The notes under the pieces were generated by a model. It made no database searches. It was not told where the DNA came from and saw nothing but the letters and a program-made list of their open reading frames with translations. 64,000 bases of DNA from Mangrovivirga cuniculi. GTDB lineage: Bacteria > Bacteroidota > Bacteroidia > Cytophagales > Cyclobacteriaceae. The stretch spans positions 2,172,001 through 2,236,000 of the forward strand of contig NZ_CP028923.1 of the NCBI RefSeq assembly GCF_005166025.1, given 5' to 3'. Position numbers and translations under genes: made by a program. This document shows, piece after piece, positions 18,079-28,299 of this stretch (positions within the stretch are counted from its first letter, which is position 1; each line of letters opens with the position of its first letter).

Positions 18079-18094
18079 TCAAAAAATAAATAAG

Positions 18095-18562
18095 ATGGAT
18101 AAAGTACTGCGTTTACTCTGGTTTTTTTCAATAGCCGGATTTTTTGTAACTTTTTTTTATACCTATGCAGGTTTAGAAGGAATGGTAGAAATTGGTGTTT
18201 ATGAAGATATGAACAAATTTTTTCTTTCAAAAAATGAATTCTTTTATTCTGTATTTGGAATTTTTATTGTAGCCTCAGGGATATTTTTGGCTGCTACGCA
18301 GTTTATCAAAAATATGGATTTGAAATCAGGGTTTTTGAATGGGAGTATTCAAAAAAGAAATAACTTTTTAAGCTCACTATACCTCAGTGCTATTGGAATC
18401 AATATTTTGCTGGTTTCTTTCGTTGTTTTTGTAGGCTTTTTAAATAGTCCAACAATAAAAGGAAATTTTGGTGGTGAGATGTTATTATATATAGGAATTC
18501 CAGTAATTATTTTCGGAATATTATTTATGATTTATTCTTTAATGAAACCATATAATAAGTAA
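18095..18562 (+). CDS. Four-span membrane protein of unknown function
   Basis: The 155-residue product has four hydrophobic segments (about residues 5-25, 47-67, 92-113 and 126-147) with short connecting loops and a basic C-terminus. I do not recognise the family from the residues. The shorter start at 18095 is used because a consensus -7 promoter box lies directly in front of it and the preceding 34 codons do not look membrane-inserted. It stands alone between divergent lipid-related genes and parE, and nothing in the context assigns a role. Confidence 0.65.
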   Translation: MDKVLRLLWFFSIAGFFVTFFYTYAGLEGMVEIGVYEDMNKFFLSKNEFFYSVFGIFIVASGIFLAATQFIKNMDLKSGFLNGSIQKRNNFLSSLYLSAIGINILLVSFVVFVGFLNSPTIKGNFGGEMLLYIGIPVIIFGILFMIYSLMKPYNK

Positions 18563-18714
18563 ATCAGTTTAAGGGACTGTTTATCAGATTTTTATACTGA
18601 GATTGCTGGGTGATTCCTCAAGGAGCAGGTAATTTTTAAATTTTAATATCCTGATAAATATTCCACTTCCTTTTATATATTTATGGATTGAATAAGAACT
18701 GAAATCAAGCAATA

Positions 18715-20622
18715 ATGGCAAATTCGAAAGGTGAAGTAGTTTATAATGAGGACAGTATCAAATCGCTTGAACCAAATGAGCATATCAGGCTAAGGCCGGG
18801 TATGTATATTGGTAAATTAGGCGATGGTTCTTCATTTGATGACGGTATTTATGTTTTAGTAAAAGAAATTGTAGATAACTCGATTGATGAACACATGATG
18901 GGAAATGGTAAAACCATTTACATCAAAATCACAGACCATCATGTAGAGGTACGTGACTATGGTAGGGGTATCCCTCTTGGTAAAGTTGTTGATTGCGTTT
19001 CAAAAATCAATACAGGAGGAAAGTATGATTCAGGTGCTTTTCAAAAATCTGTAGGGTTGAATGGTGTGGGTACCAAAGCTGTAAATGCACTTTCGTCTAA
19101 TTTCAGAGTTATTTCTTACCGTGATGGGGAAAAGAAAGAAGCTTATTTTGAACAAGGATATCTTAAGGAAGAGAAGCCTGTAGAAAAATCCTCTGAAAGA
19201 AACGGGACGTTTATCAAGTTTACTCCGGATAACTCCATTTTTAAGAATTACCGGTTTATTCCCGAATTTCTGGAAAATCAAATATGGAATTATTGTTACC
19301 TTAATGCCGGGTTGACAATTAATTTCAATGGCCAAAAATATCATTCGGAGAGAGGTCTTTATGATCTACTGGATAAGAAAACGGATGAAGAAGCCAATAG
19401 ATATCCCATCATTCATTTGAAAGGAGAGGATATTGAGTTTGCCATGACTCACGCTAATCAGTACGGTGAAGAATATTATTCATTCGTTAATGGTCAGTTT
19501 ACTACTCAGGGAGGAACCCACCTTGCCGAATTCAGATCTGCAATAGTCAAAGCCATTCGTGAATTCTATAATAAAAATTATGAGGCTGTCGATATCAGGC
19601 AGGCGATCGCTGCAGCAGTTGCTGTAAGAGTTCAGGAACCTGTTTTCGAATCGCAAACAAAAACCAAACTTGGAAGTACCCATGTTGGTCCTGGAGGCCC
19701 GACAATGAGGACTTTTGTGAATGACTTTGTTAAAAGGGTACTTGATGACTACTTACATAAGCATTCTGACACTGCTGAAGCACTTCAAAAACGAATCCAG
19801 CAATCAGAAAGAGAAAGAAAGGATATTGCCGGAATTAAAAAATTGGCAAATGACCGTGCTAAAAAGGCTAACCTACACAATAAAAAACTTAGAGACTGCC
19901 GAAATCACTTTAACGACAAAAAAGGTAATAAGCAAGACGAGACGATGATCTTCATAACAGAGGGAGATTCAGCGTCAGGGTCTATTACAAAATCAAGGGA
20001 TGTTCAAACCCAGGCTGTTTTTTCTTTGAGAGGAAAACCATTGAACTGCTTTGGTAAAACAAAGAAGATCGTATATGAAAATGAAGAACTAAACCTACTT
20101 CAACATGCATTAAACATTGAAGATGGGTTAGATGGACTTAGATATAGAAAAGTGATTATTGCTACTGATGCAGATGTTGATGGAATGCATATTCGCCTAC
20201 TTTTATTGACGTTCTTTCTTCAGTTTTTTCCTGATTTAGTAAGAAACGGTCATGTTTATATTCTTGAAACTCCATTATTTAGGGTTAGAAATAAAAAAGA
20301 AACTATCTATTGTTATTCTGAAGAGGAAAGAAGGGAAGCGATAGCTAAGCTTGGAAATAAACCGGAGATAACCAGGTTTAAAGGGTTAGGTGAAATTTCC
20401 CCGGACGAATTTGGCGGATTTATCGGTGAAGATATTAGGTTGAGTCCAATCATTATAAATAAAGAAACCAGTATCAATAAATTACTGACTTTTTATATGG
20501 GTACGAATACTCCAGCAAGACAAGAGTTTATTATTGATAAACTTCGAGTAGAAAAGGATGTCGTAGAAGAAGGGAAGATACCTTTATTGGAAACAGAAGA
20601 AAGTGAAATTGAAAAAGCATAA
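18715..20622 (+). CDS. parE: DNA topoisomerase IV subunit B
   Basis: The 635-residue protein is a GHKL ATPase joined to a TOPRIM domain. The ATPase site shows EIVDNSIDE (Glu51, Asn55) and DYGRGIP (81-87). The TOPRIM site has Glu416 in TEGDSASG and the metal-binding DADVDG (Asp485, 487, 489). Together with ParC it decatenates daughter chromosomes. The sequence [15 protein letters not shown] differs from the ILPLRGKILNVEK of GyrB and, with parC five bases downstream, points to ParE rather than gyrase. Length is that of the short Bacteroidota ParE. There is no Shine-Dalgarno sequence. Confidence 0.93.
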   Translation: MANSKGEVVYNEDSIKSLEPNEHIRLRPGMYIGKLGDGSSFDDGIYVLVKEIVDNSIDEHMMGNGKTIYIKITDHHVEVRDYGRGIPLGKVVDCVSKINTGGKYDSGAFQKSVGLNGVGTKAVNALSSNFRVISYRDGEKKEAYFEQGYLKEEKPVEKSSERNGTFIKFTPDNSIFKNYRFIPEFLENQIWNYCYLNAGLTINFNGQKYHSERGLYDLLDKKTDEEANRYPIIHLKGEDIEFAMTHANQYGEEYYSFVNGQFTTQGGTHLAEFRSAIVKAIREFYNKNYEAVDIRQAIAAAVAVRVQEPVFESQTKTKLGSTHVGPGGPTMRTFVNDFVKRVLDDYLHKHSDTAEALQKRIQQSERERKDIAGIKKLANDRAKKANLHNKKLRDCRNHFNDKKGNKQDETMIFITEGDSASGSITKSRDVQTQAVFSLRGKPLNCFGKTKKIVYENEELNLLQHALNIEDGLDGLRYRKVIIATDADVDGMHIRLLLLTFFLQFFPDLVRNGHVYILETPLFRVRNKKETIYCYSEEERREAIAKLGNKPEITRFKGLGEISPDEFGGFIGEDIRLSPIIINKETSINKLLTFYMGTNTPARQEFIIDKLRVEKDVVEEGKIPLLETEESEIEKA

Positions 20623-20627
20623 TTTAG

Positions 20628-23261
20628 ATGGCAAAAGATAATAACCAAAATAATTCAAATAACGAGGAAGAAGAAATTCATGATGTTATTCCCGTTGGAG
20701 GGATGTATGAGAATTGGTTTCTTGATTATGCTTCCTATGTAATACTTGAAAGAGCAGTCCCGGCCATTGGCGATGGATTTAAACCCGTGCAAAGAAGGAT
20801 CATGCATTCCATGAAGGAAATGGATGATGGAAGATTTAATAAAGTTGCAAATATCATTGGTCAGACAATGCAATATCACCCCCATGGCGATGCATCTATT
20901 GGTGATGCGATCATTAATATGGGGCAAAAAGATCTTCTGATAGAAACTCAGGGTAACTGGGGAGATATAAGGACAGGAGACTCTGCAGCAGCACCTAGAT
21001 ATATCGAGGCAAGATTATCCAAATTCGCGCTTGATGTTGTTTTCAATCCTCAGGTAACGAATTGGCAGCTTAGTTATGATGGTAGAAAGAAAGAGCCTGT
21101 AACACTTCCGGTTAAATTTCCTATGCTTTTAGCTCAGGGCGTTGAAGGAATTGCAGTTGGACTAAGTACCAAAATTTTACCTCATAACTTTAACGAGTTA
21201 ATTGATGCTTCAATAAAGGTCCTTCAGGGTAAGAACCCGAAAATTTATCCGGATTTCCCAACTGGTGGACTGGCTGATTTTTCTGAGTATAATGATGGAC
21301 TAAGAGGTGGAAGAATAAAAGTCAGGGCTAAAATTGAAGAGGTTGATAAGAAGACAATAGCAATAAAAGACATTCCTTTTGGAGTTACGACCAGTTCATT
21401 AATTGACAGTATTCTTAAGGCCAATGATAAGGGAAAGATTAAGATAAAGCAGGTTACTGATAACACTGCAAAGGACGTTGAAATTCTGATATCATTGGCA
21501 TCAGGGCAATCACCAAATGTTACTATTGACGCCCTTTATGCTTTCACAGACTGTGAGACAAGTATATCTCCTAATGCCTGCGTTATTATCGAAGATAAAC
21601 CGCATTTCTTAGGTGTAACAGATATCCTTAAGCATAATACCGATCAAACGGTTGAATTACTTCGACAAGAGCTGGAGATCAGAAAAGGTGAGTTAAAGGA
21701 AAAGCTACTTTTTTCATCCCTTGAAAAGATCTTTATCGAGAACAGAATTTATAGAGATATCGAAGAATGTGAGACCTGGGAAGCAGTTCTTGAAACCATT
21801 GATAAAGGATTGGATCCATATAAGCCCGATTTTTACCGGGAGATCACACAAGATGATATAGTAAGGCTTACAGAGATTAAAATTAAACGTATTTCTAAGT
21901 TCGATACCTTTAAGGCTGATGAGCTGATGAAGAAATACAGTGATGAGCTTGCTGAAGTTGAATATAACCTTGAGAATATAATCGATTATTCAATCGAATA
22001 TTATAAAAAGATCAAGGAAAAGCATGGTAAAGGTAGAGAAAGAAAAACCGAGATTACTACTTTCGAAACTATCCAGGCTCATGTTGTTGCTGCCAATAAT
22101 GTGAAATTATATGCTAATTTGAAAGATGGCTTTATTGGCACTGCACTTAAAAAGGATGAGTTTATTACAGACTGCTCTGATATTGATGACATCATCGTAT
22201 TTAGAAGAGATGGTAAAATGCTCGTCACTAAGATTGCAGATAAAACGTTTGTTGGTAAAGATCTCTTATATGTAGGGGTCTTTAAGAAAAATGACGAACG
22301 GATGGTCTATAATATGATCTACCTCGATGGGAAATCAGGAAGATCAATGGTGAAAAGGTTCCAGGTATTAGCAATAACCCGTGACAGAGAGTATGATCTT
22401 ACAAAAGGACATGCTAATAGTAAAGTTTCATATTTTTCAGCTAACCCAAACGGAGAAGCAGAAAAAGTTACAGTTTATCTAACCTCAGGTTGTAAAGCTC
22501 GAATAAAAGTATTCGATTTTGATTTTGCCGAAGTAGATATTAAAGGCCGCGGAGCAGGGGGTAATATCCTTACTAAATATCCTGTGCGTAAAATCCAATT
22601 TAAAGAAGCAGGTGTGTCTACGCTTGGAGGCGTTGATATTTGGTATGATGATGTTGTTGGAAGATTAAACAGAGATGAACAGGGAAGTTATTTAGGGAAT
22701 TTTAATGGGGACGATAACATCCTGGTGATTTATGAATCTGGTGAATACGAATTGACAAATTTTGAGTTAACCAATCGTTATGAGGCAGGTAAGGTTAAGT
22801 TAATCTCTAAGTTTGATCCGGAAAGGCCTGTTTCAGCTGTATATTATGATAGTGGGTCAAAAACAACTTATATCAAGAGATTTTTGATTGAAACCAGTAC
22901 TCTGGATAAAAAATTCTTGTTTATCAGTGAAGGCAGAGGTTCGAAATTATATTTTGCTTCTACAGCACTTAAGCCTGTAATTAATGTCAAATATCAGGAC
23001 GGTAAAAAGCGAAGCGAAGAACAATTTGAGATTGAAGATCTTATAGATATTAAAGGATGGAAAGCTATAGGAAATAAATTCCCACTTCAATCGGTTAAAG
23101 ATATTAAGGATATAACTCCTAAAGAAGAAAAGAAATCAGAAGAACCGAAGAAGGAGGAAAAGGGATCAACAGACAAGGAAAAAGATAAAGATGTTTATAC
23201 ATCAGGTGATTCTGTTGATTTTGATGGTGATGATGATAAAGAACAACTAGGCTTGTTTTAG
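20628..23261 (+). CDS. parC: DNA topoisomerase IV subunit A
   Basis: The 877-residue protein carries the catalytic Tyr125 in APRYIEARLS, the GDGFKPVQRRI start of the winged-helix domain and the QYHPHGDASIGDAI segment (quinolone-resistance region). A coiled-coil tower domain and a C-terminal beta-pinwheel (about 500-815) follow. The last 60 residues are a low-complexity Lys/Glu/Asp tail. It forms the DNA-cleaving half of topoisomerase IV with ParE, whose gene ends five bases upstream. The trmH-like gene begins five bases after the stop, so parE, parC and trmH form one tight transcription unit. Confidence 0.94.
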   Translation: MAKDNNQNNSNNEEEEIHDVIPVGGMYENWFLDYASYVILERAVPAIGDGFKPVQRRIMHSMKEMDDGRFNKVANIIGQTMQYHPHGDASIGDAIINMGQKDLLIETQGNWGDIRTGDSAAAPRYIEARLSKFALDVVFNPQVTNWQLSYDGRKKEPVTLPVKFPMLLAQGVEGIAVGLSTKILPHNFNELIDASIKVLQGKNPKIYPDFPTGGLADFSEYNDGLRGGRIKVRAKIEEVDKKTIAIKDIPFGVTTSSLIDSILKANDKGKIKIKQVTDNTAKDVEILISLASGQSPNVTIDALYAFTDCETSISPNACVIIEDKPHFLGVTDILKHNTDQTVELLRQELEIRKGELKEKLLFSSLEKIFIENRIYRDIEECETWEAVLETIDKGLDPYKPDFYREITQDDIVRLTEIKIKRISKFDTFKADELMKKYSDELAEVEYNLENIIDYSIEYYKKIKEKHGKGRERKTEITTFETIQAHVVAANNVKLYANLKDGFIGTALKKDEFITDCSDIDDIIVFRRDGKMLVTKIADKTFVGKDLLYVGVFKKNDERMVYNMIYLDGKSGRSMVKRFQVLAITRDREYDLTKGHANSKVSYFSANPNGEAEKVTVYLTSGCKARIKVFDFDFAEVDIKGRGAGGNILTKYPVRKIQFKEAGVSTLGGVDIWYDDVVGRLNRDEQGSYLGNFNGDDNILVIYESGEYELTNFELTNRYEAGKVKLISKFDPERPVSAVYYDSGSKTTYIKRFLIETSTLDKKFLFISEGRGSKLYFASTALKPVINVKYQDGKKRSEEQFEIEDLIDIKGWKAIGNKFPLQSVKDIKDITPKEEKKSEEPKKEEKGSTDKEKDKDVYTSGDSVDFDGDDDKEQLGLF

Positions 23262-23266
23262 TATAA

Positions 23267-23947
23267 ATGGAGAATATAAATTCCAGAAAAGATTTTTTAA
23301 ATCATTTATCAAATTTTGTAACGGAAAAGCGAAAGTTATTAATCGAAGATATACTTAACTTTCGCACTCGTTACCTTACAGTGGTTCTGGAAGATATTTA
23401 CCAATCTCAAAATGCCAGTGCGGTTTTGAGGACATGTGAATGCATGGGACTCCAGGATGTCCATATTATAGAACAGGAAAATAAATTCTCTATAAACAGG
23501 AATATCGTTAAAGGAGCAACAAAGTGGATGGATATTCATCGCTACAACAAAAGTGAAGTAAATAATGTTAAGGAATGTCTTACTTCATTACGTGGAAAAG
23601 GCTATAAAATTTGTGCAACCTCTCCACATGAAGGTGCTTACGAATTAGGTGAATTTGTTCCTGAAGAGAAAACCGCTTTTTTACTGGGACATGAAAAACA
23701 TGGATTAAGTGATCAGGCTTTAGAAATGGCTGATTTTAGTATTAAAATACCAATGTATGGGTTTACTGAAAGTTATAACTTATCTGTTAGTGGTGCATTA
23801 ATACTTTATGATTGTATACATAAATTAAAAAATAGAAAGATTGATTTTTATCTTTCTGAAGATGAAAAAGAAGAGATCAAATATAGGTGGTATAAAATGT
23901 CGTATGGTAAATCTGATCTTTTAGAAAAGGAATTTTTTAAAACATGA
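23267..23947 (+). CDS. TrmH-family tRNA/rRNA 2'-O-ribose methyltransferase
   Basis: The 226-residue protein has the SPOUT trefoil-knot motifs: N-SAVLRTCECMG near residues 45-55, LLGHEKHGLS near 140-149 and IPMYGFTESYNLSVSGAL near 163-180. These bind S-adenosylmethionine and donate the methyl group. Size and the FTESYNLSVS motif fit tRNA (Gm18) 2'-O-methyltransferase (TrmH), but Bacteroidota carry several paralogues and the exact target base is not certain. It follows parC by five bases, and its stop overlaps the ATG of the next gene by four bases (ATGA), indicating translational coupling. Confidence 0.85.
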   Translation: MENINSRKDFLNHLSNFVTEKRKLLIEDILNFRTRYLTVVLEDIYQSQNASAVLRTCECMGLQDVHIIEQENKFSINRNIVKGATKWMDIHRYNKSEVNNVKECLTSLRGKGYKICATSPHEGAYELGEFVPEEKTAFLLGHEKHGLSDQALEMADFSIKIPMYGFTESYNLSVSGALILYDCIHKLKNRKIDFYLSEDEKEEIKYRWYKMSYGKSDLLEKEFFKT

Positions 23948-24606
23948 AATTGAACTCTGTTATAAAAAAGGCCTTTAAGATCAGTCTTTGGGCATTATTG
24001 GTATCATTGTTTGTTATTCTTATAACAAATCTAATGGTTGTATGGGTGAATAAACAAGAGCTCGTCTTCTCAAAAAAGGATCTTTCGAATACAAAAGTTG
24101 GGTTGGTTTTGGGAACGAGTAAATTCCTGACCAAGGGTGGTGAGAACCCATTTTTTAATAAAAGAATAAATGCAGCAGCAGATCTGTATCACAGTGGTAA
24201 AGTCAAACATTTGATAGTTAGCGGAGATAATAAATATCAATCCTATAACGAGCCAAGATATATGTATCAGGCACTGATAGAGAAGGGAGTGCCCCATGAG
24301 GCGATCACATTTGATTTTGCCGGATTCAGAACTCTTGATTCTGTAGTTAGGGCTAAAAAAATATTTGGACAGGATTCTATTGTGGTTATAACCCAGGAGT
24401 TTCATGCTTACCGTGCACTACAGATCAGTAAAAAATATAATATTAAAGCACAGGCATTTGCAGCTGAAGAAGTACCTTTGAAGGAAAGTTTTTTTGTAAG
24501 GAGCAGAGAAGTGCTTGCAAGGACAGCGATGTATGCAGATCTTTACATTTTAAATACTCAACCTGAATATTTAGGTGAAAGACAACCTATAAATATTGGA
24601 AAGTAA
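23944..24606 (+). CDS. SanA/ElyC/YdcF-family (DUF218) envelope protein
   Basis: The 220-residue product has one N-terminal membrane anchor (about 10-33) and a DUF218 domain, with VGLVLGTSK near residue 55, HLIVSGDNKYQSYNEPRYM near 90-110 and VVITQEFHAYRAL near 147-160. SanA of E. coli contributes to the envelope barrier against vancomycin and SDS, and the wider family acts in cell-wall precursor metabolism; biochemistry remains poorly known. The start overlaps the stop of the methyltransferase gene by four bases. The only downstream neighbour on the strand is the DUF5686 gene, 25 bases away. Confidence 0.85.
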   Translation: MKLNSVIKKAFKISLWALLVSLFVILITNLMVVWVNKQELVFSKKDLSNTKVGLVLGTSKFLTKGGENPFFNKRINAAADLYHSGKVKHLIVSGDNKYQSYNEPRYMYQALIEKGVPHEAITFDFAGFRTLDSVVRAKKIFGQDSIVVITQEFHAYRALQISKKYNIKAQAFAAEEVPLKESFFVRSREVLARTAMYADLYILNTQPEYLGERQPINIGK

Positions 24607-24631
24607 AATTTTTTATTGCTAATCTTGCTTG

Positions 24632-27138
24632 ATGATTAAAAATAAATCCAATTTAATATTTTATCCTTTGTTATTGATACTCAGTTTCGGTATCAATATG
24701 GATTTATTTGCCCAAACAAAAGTTTCGGGTAGGGTCAATGATGCTGAAAACGGAGACCCTATTCCTTTCGCTAATATATCTATTCCCGGTACAACCAAAG
24801 GAACAACAACTGATTTTGACGGATACTACGAATTGGAGATTAGTAATTCCACTGATAGTATAAAGGCCAGTTATATCGGGTTTATTCCACGAACCAAGGT
24901 GATTCCCGAAAATGGTAAGTTGAATTTTCAGTTACAGCCTGATGTTATAGCTCTTGAGGAAGTGGTCGTAACAGCCGGTGAAGACCCGTCCTATCCAATA
25001 ATGAGGAAAGTTATTGAGGCAAAGGAAAAAAACGATAAAAGAAATCTCGATGCATATGAGTATGAATCGTATGCTAAAATTGAAATAGATGTAAATAAGA
25101 TTTCCGAAAAGCTCAGGCAAAAAAAGGTTATGCAAGAAATTGCTACCGTACTGGATAGCCTGGATCGGATAGCGGGAGAAGATGGAAAACCGATATTGCC
25201 TGTGTTCATATCGGAATCAATCAGTGATTTTTATGTGAAAAATAATCCTCTGGTGAAAAAGGAAGTGATCAGGAAAACAAAAATCACAGGTGTCGGAGTA
25301 ACAGATGGTAGCTTTACTTCACAATTTATTGGTACATCCTTTCAGGAATATAACTTTTATGATTCATGGATGACCATTGTTGACAAAGAAGTTGTTTCCC
25401 CACTGGCAGACTCATGGAAGGGTTATTACGATTATTACCTGATAGATTCCATGATGGTTGATTCGTTTTTTTGTTATCAAATAGATTTTGAGCCGAAAAG
25501 ATTACAGGATGTTGCGTATAAAGGGACAATGTGGATAACTAAAGACACTTACGCCCTAAAACAAATTGATGCAACGATTGGTAAAGCAGCTAATCTTAAT
25601 TTCATAGAGAAGATCAAAATACAACAGGAGCTCCTTCCATCTGATAAAGATGCATGGCTTCCAAAGAAAACGCGAGTTACTATAGATGTTGATGAATTGA
25701 GTAGCGGATCAGCCGGTATGCTGGTCAAATTTTATGTGTCCAATAAAAACTGGGTGGTAAATGATCCCAGGGACCCTAAATTTTACGATCAGGCAATTGA
25801 ATTGAAGCCTGAATATAGAAGTTTTGAGGATGATTATTGGGAAGAAAACAGACATGAGCCACTATCAGATGCTGAATTGAATGTCTACTCGATGATCGAT
25901 ACTATCAAGAATATACCGATTGTTAAAACTTACATTGATGTTGTAGAGACGGCTATTTCAGGTTACTACCAGGTGGGTAAAATAGATATAGGGCCGTATG
26001 CAGTGTTGATGGGAGTAAATGATCTGGAAGGTTTCCGATTGAGAGGAGGTTTCCGCACCAATACTAATTTTAGTGACAAATGGATTCTTGGAGGCTATTT
26101 AGCCTATGGCTTCAAAGATGAAAAGATTAAATATAACGCTAGTGTCAGGCATATTTTTAATAAAGAAAGGTGGACTTTTCTGGAAGGAGAATATGGGTAT
26201 GATGTCGAAATAACTGGCCTTGATAAGGATGAGATTTCCTCAAATCCGGTTTTCTATACATTTAACAAACTCGGTTTTTTAAGAAGGCCTTATTATCACC
26301 GCTATGGTAATTTCAAATTTAGCAGGCAAATTTCAAGGAGTTTTGAGCAGCAAATAGCATTTAAATACAAGCATTTTGATCCTCAATTCAATTTTGCCTA
26401 TTATGATATTTATAGTAGCGAACCTGGGGTAGTAAAAGAAGAATGGACTACCAATGAACTAGAGATTACCACAAAGTTCTCTAAGGATGAAAGGTTTGTT
26501 TATGATGGAAATAGAAGGCTCAGCCTGGGGTCATACAAATGGCCAACTTTTATTTTATCGTATACCTATGGAATTCCTGATTTCCTCGGGGAGATTTTGA
26601 ATATCATAAGTTGAGATTTGACGTTTCTCAAAATTTACGTTTGGGAAGTTTAGGTACTTCAAGATACAAGCTTACTGCAGGTAAAATATTCAATCCATTG
26701 CCTTACCCATTGTTGGAAATACATTTAGGTAATGAAAGTTTCTTTTACAGTACTGCTGCTTTTAACCTGATGAATAATTATGAGTTTGTAAGTGATCAAT
26801 TCGTTTCATTCAGATATTCTCATTCTTTCGAAGGCTTAATTCTCAATAGAATTCCATTGCTTAAAAGATTGAAATGGAGGCTTCTATTTAATGCCAATGT
26901 GGTTTATGGTACCCTGGATCAGGAGAATTTTGATATTATGGCGGAATTAACTCCTTCAGGAGGACCGGTTAGCACTTTTGGCACATTTAAAGAAAATAAG
27001 CCATATGCTGAAATTGGTTATGGAGTAGAAAATATCTTAAAATTCATTCGGGTAGATTTCTACCACAGACTCAACTATTTATATAATCCCAACGTAGATA
27101 AATTTGGTGTTAAAGTAAGTTTCCAGTTTATTTTATAG
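24632..27138 (+). pseudogene. DUF5686 outer-membrane protein with carboxypeptidase-regulatory-like N-domain, frame broken once
   Basis: The first frame (24632-26614) gives a signal peptide ending LFAQ, a CarboxypepD_reg-like beta-sandwich (about 30-108, VSGRVNDAENGDPIPFANIS) and most of the DUF5686 region. It ends abruptly at a stop. The protein continues at once in the next frame (to 27138) with beta-barrel-like sequence ending VSFQFIL, a typical outer-membrane terminal strand. Adding one G to the run GGGG at 26588-26591 restores FLGGDFEYHKLRFDV and a protein of about 835 residues, the family's normal size. Nothing else is decayed, so a base miscall is more likely than a real pseudogene. The start is ATG 24632, three bases after a TTG. 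DUF5686 proteins are outer-membrane proteins of unknown function, common in Bacteroidota. Confidence 0.82.
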
Positions 27139-27162
27139 AGCATTCTATTCCATATTTTTATT

Positions 27163-28298
27163 ATGCTTAAAAATCAGTCTTTATTCTTATCTGCCTTAGT
27201 TGTCCTGATCTTGTTTTCGGGGTCCTCATGTAAGAGGGAATATAGTTCTGAACGTTTAGTTGAATTTGATGAAAATGTTTTTCCAGAAACAGATGAAAAG
27301 ATCAAATTTATTGAAGAGCGAATAGCATTAAACCCAAATAACCCGGAGAATTATTATCTGAAAGCAGAGGCCTTAAGAAATGTTGGTAAGTATACTGATG
27401 CATTAGAGCAAATTGATAAAGCACTTGCCCTTGATAGTAGCGATGGGAATTACTATCTCTTAAAGGCTGATGTGCTACACAAAAAAGGATTTGTTACCAG
27501 GTCATTATTTTTGCTTTAAAAGCTGAAAATAAACTCCCTTACTCGCCGGAGTTGAGATCTGTTTTGGCTAGTAATTATTTGAAATTAGAGAAGCCTTCAT
27601 TGGCTAGAACCAGTATAGATAACGCAAAAAAGTTACAACCCGCAAACGCTAACTTTTACCTTTTAAGTGGAGAAATTGCACTAGTTGAAGGAGATACTTC
27701 CAGAGCAGTTGAGGAATTTAATAAAGCTATTCAAATGGATAAGAAGCTTATTTCAGGTCCGCTAAAGTTGATTCAGATAAGTTTGGATCAGGGCAGAGTT
27801 GATGAAGCTTTAAATTATTTCGAACAATTTCCTCAATCCACTATATCTGATAATGACGAGTTAAACTATTTGTATCTCAAAACTAAATTAGCAGCAGGGG
27901 AGGAGGAGTTCTATTTTACTGAAGTAGACAGTATAGGTAATACCAGCAAATACAATACTTTACTTATTAAAGAGGCTGGAGATTGGATGAAAGAGAGGCG
28001 GAGGTATCTGGCTTCTATTGACTATTATAACAGAATCCCTGAGAAAAGTGAGCAATGGCTACCTGCTTCGTTATCAAAAGCAGAATCCCTGGGGATATTA
28101 GGTAGATCAAGAGAAGCCTTAGATGTTTATAACAATATACTCGAAAGATTTTCTGATAATGAGGAAGCGATTGCAGGGAAGGAGGCAATTGAAGAAAAAA
28201 TTGCTTTATATTTGCGCTGGAAGCAACGGCAGAGGAAGAACGATAGTTTATCTTCGCAACCGCTGAAACCAAAAAGTTTAGATTTGAATAATAAATAA
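27163..28298 (+). pseudogene. TPR-repeat lipoprotein, frame broken once
   Basis: The first frame (27163-27519) has a lipoprotein signal ending SGSSC (Cys23) and two TPR units. The second (27552-28298, with readable sequence upstream to about 27513) continues with more TPR units and a basic C-terminus. Adding one T to the TTTTT run at 27508-27512 joins them as SLFFALKAENKLPYSPELRS and gives about 378 residues. Intact repeats on both sides argue for a one-base sequence error. The gene stands between the DUF5686 gene and thrS, with one base between its stop and the thrS ATG. It is presumably a periplasm-facing scaffold lipoprotein; no partner can be named. Confidence 0.75.
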
Positions 28299-28299
28299 A

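Noticed and set aside
17993-18094. Upstream extension of the four-span membrane protein by 34 codons
   Set aside because: A consensus -7 promoter box (18071-18078) lies inside it, directly before the internal ATG, and the extension is not membrane-like.
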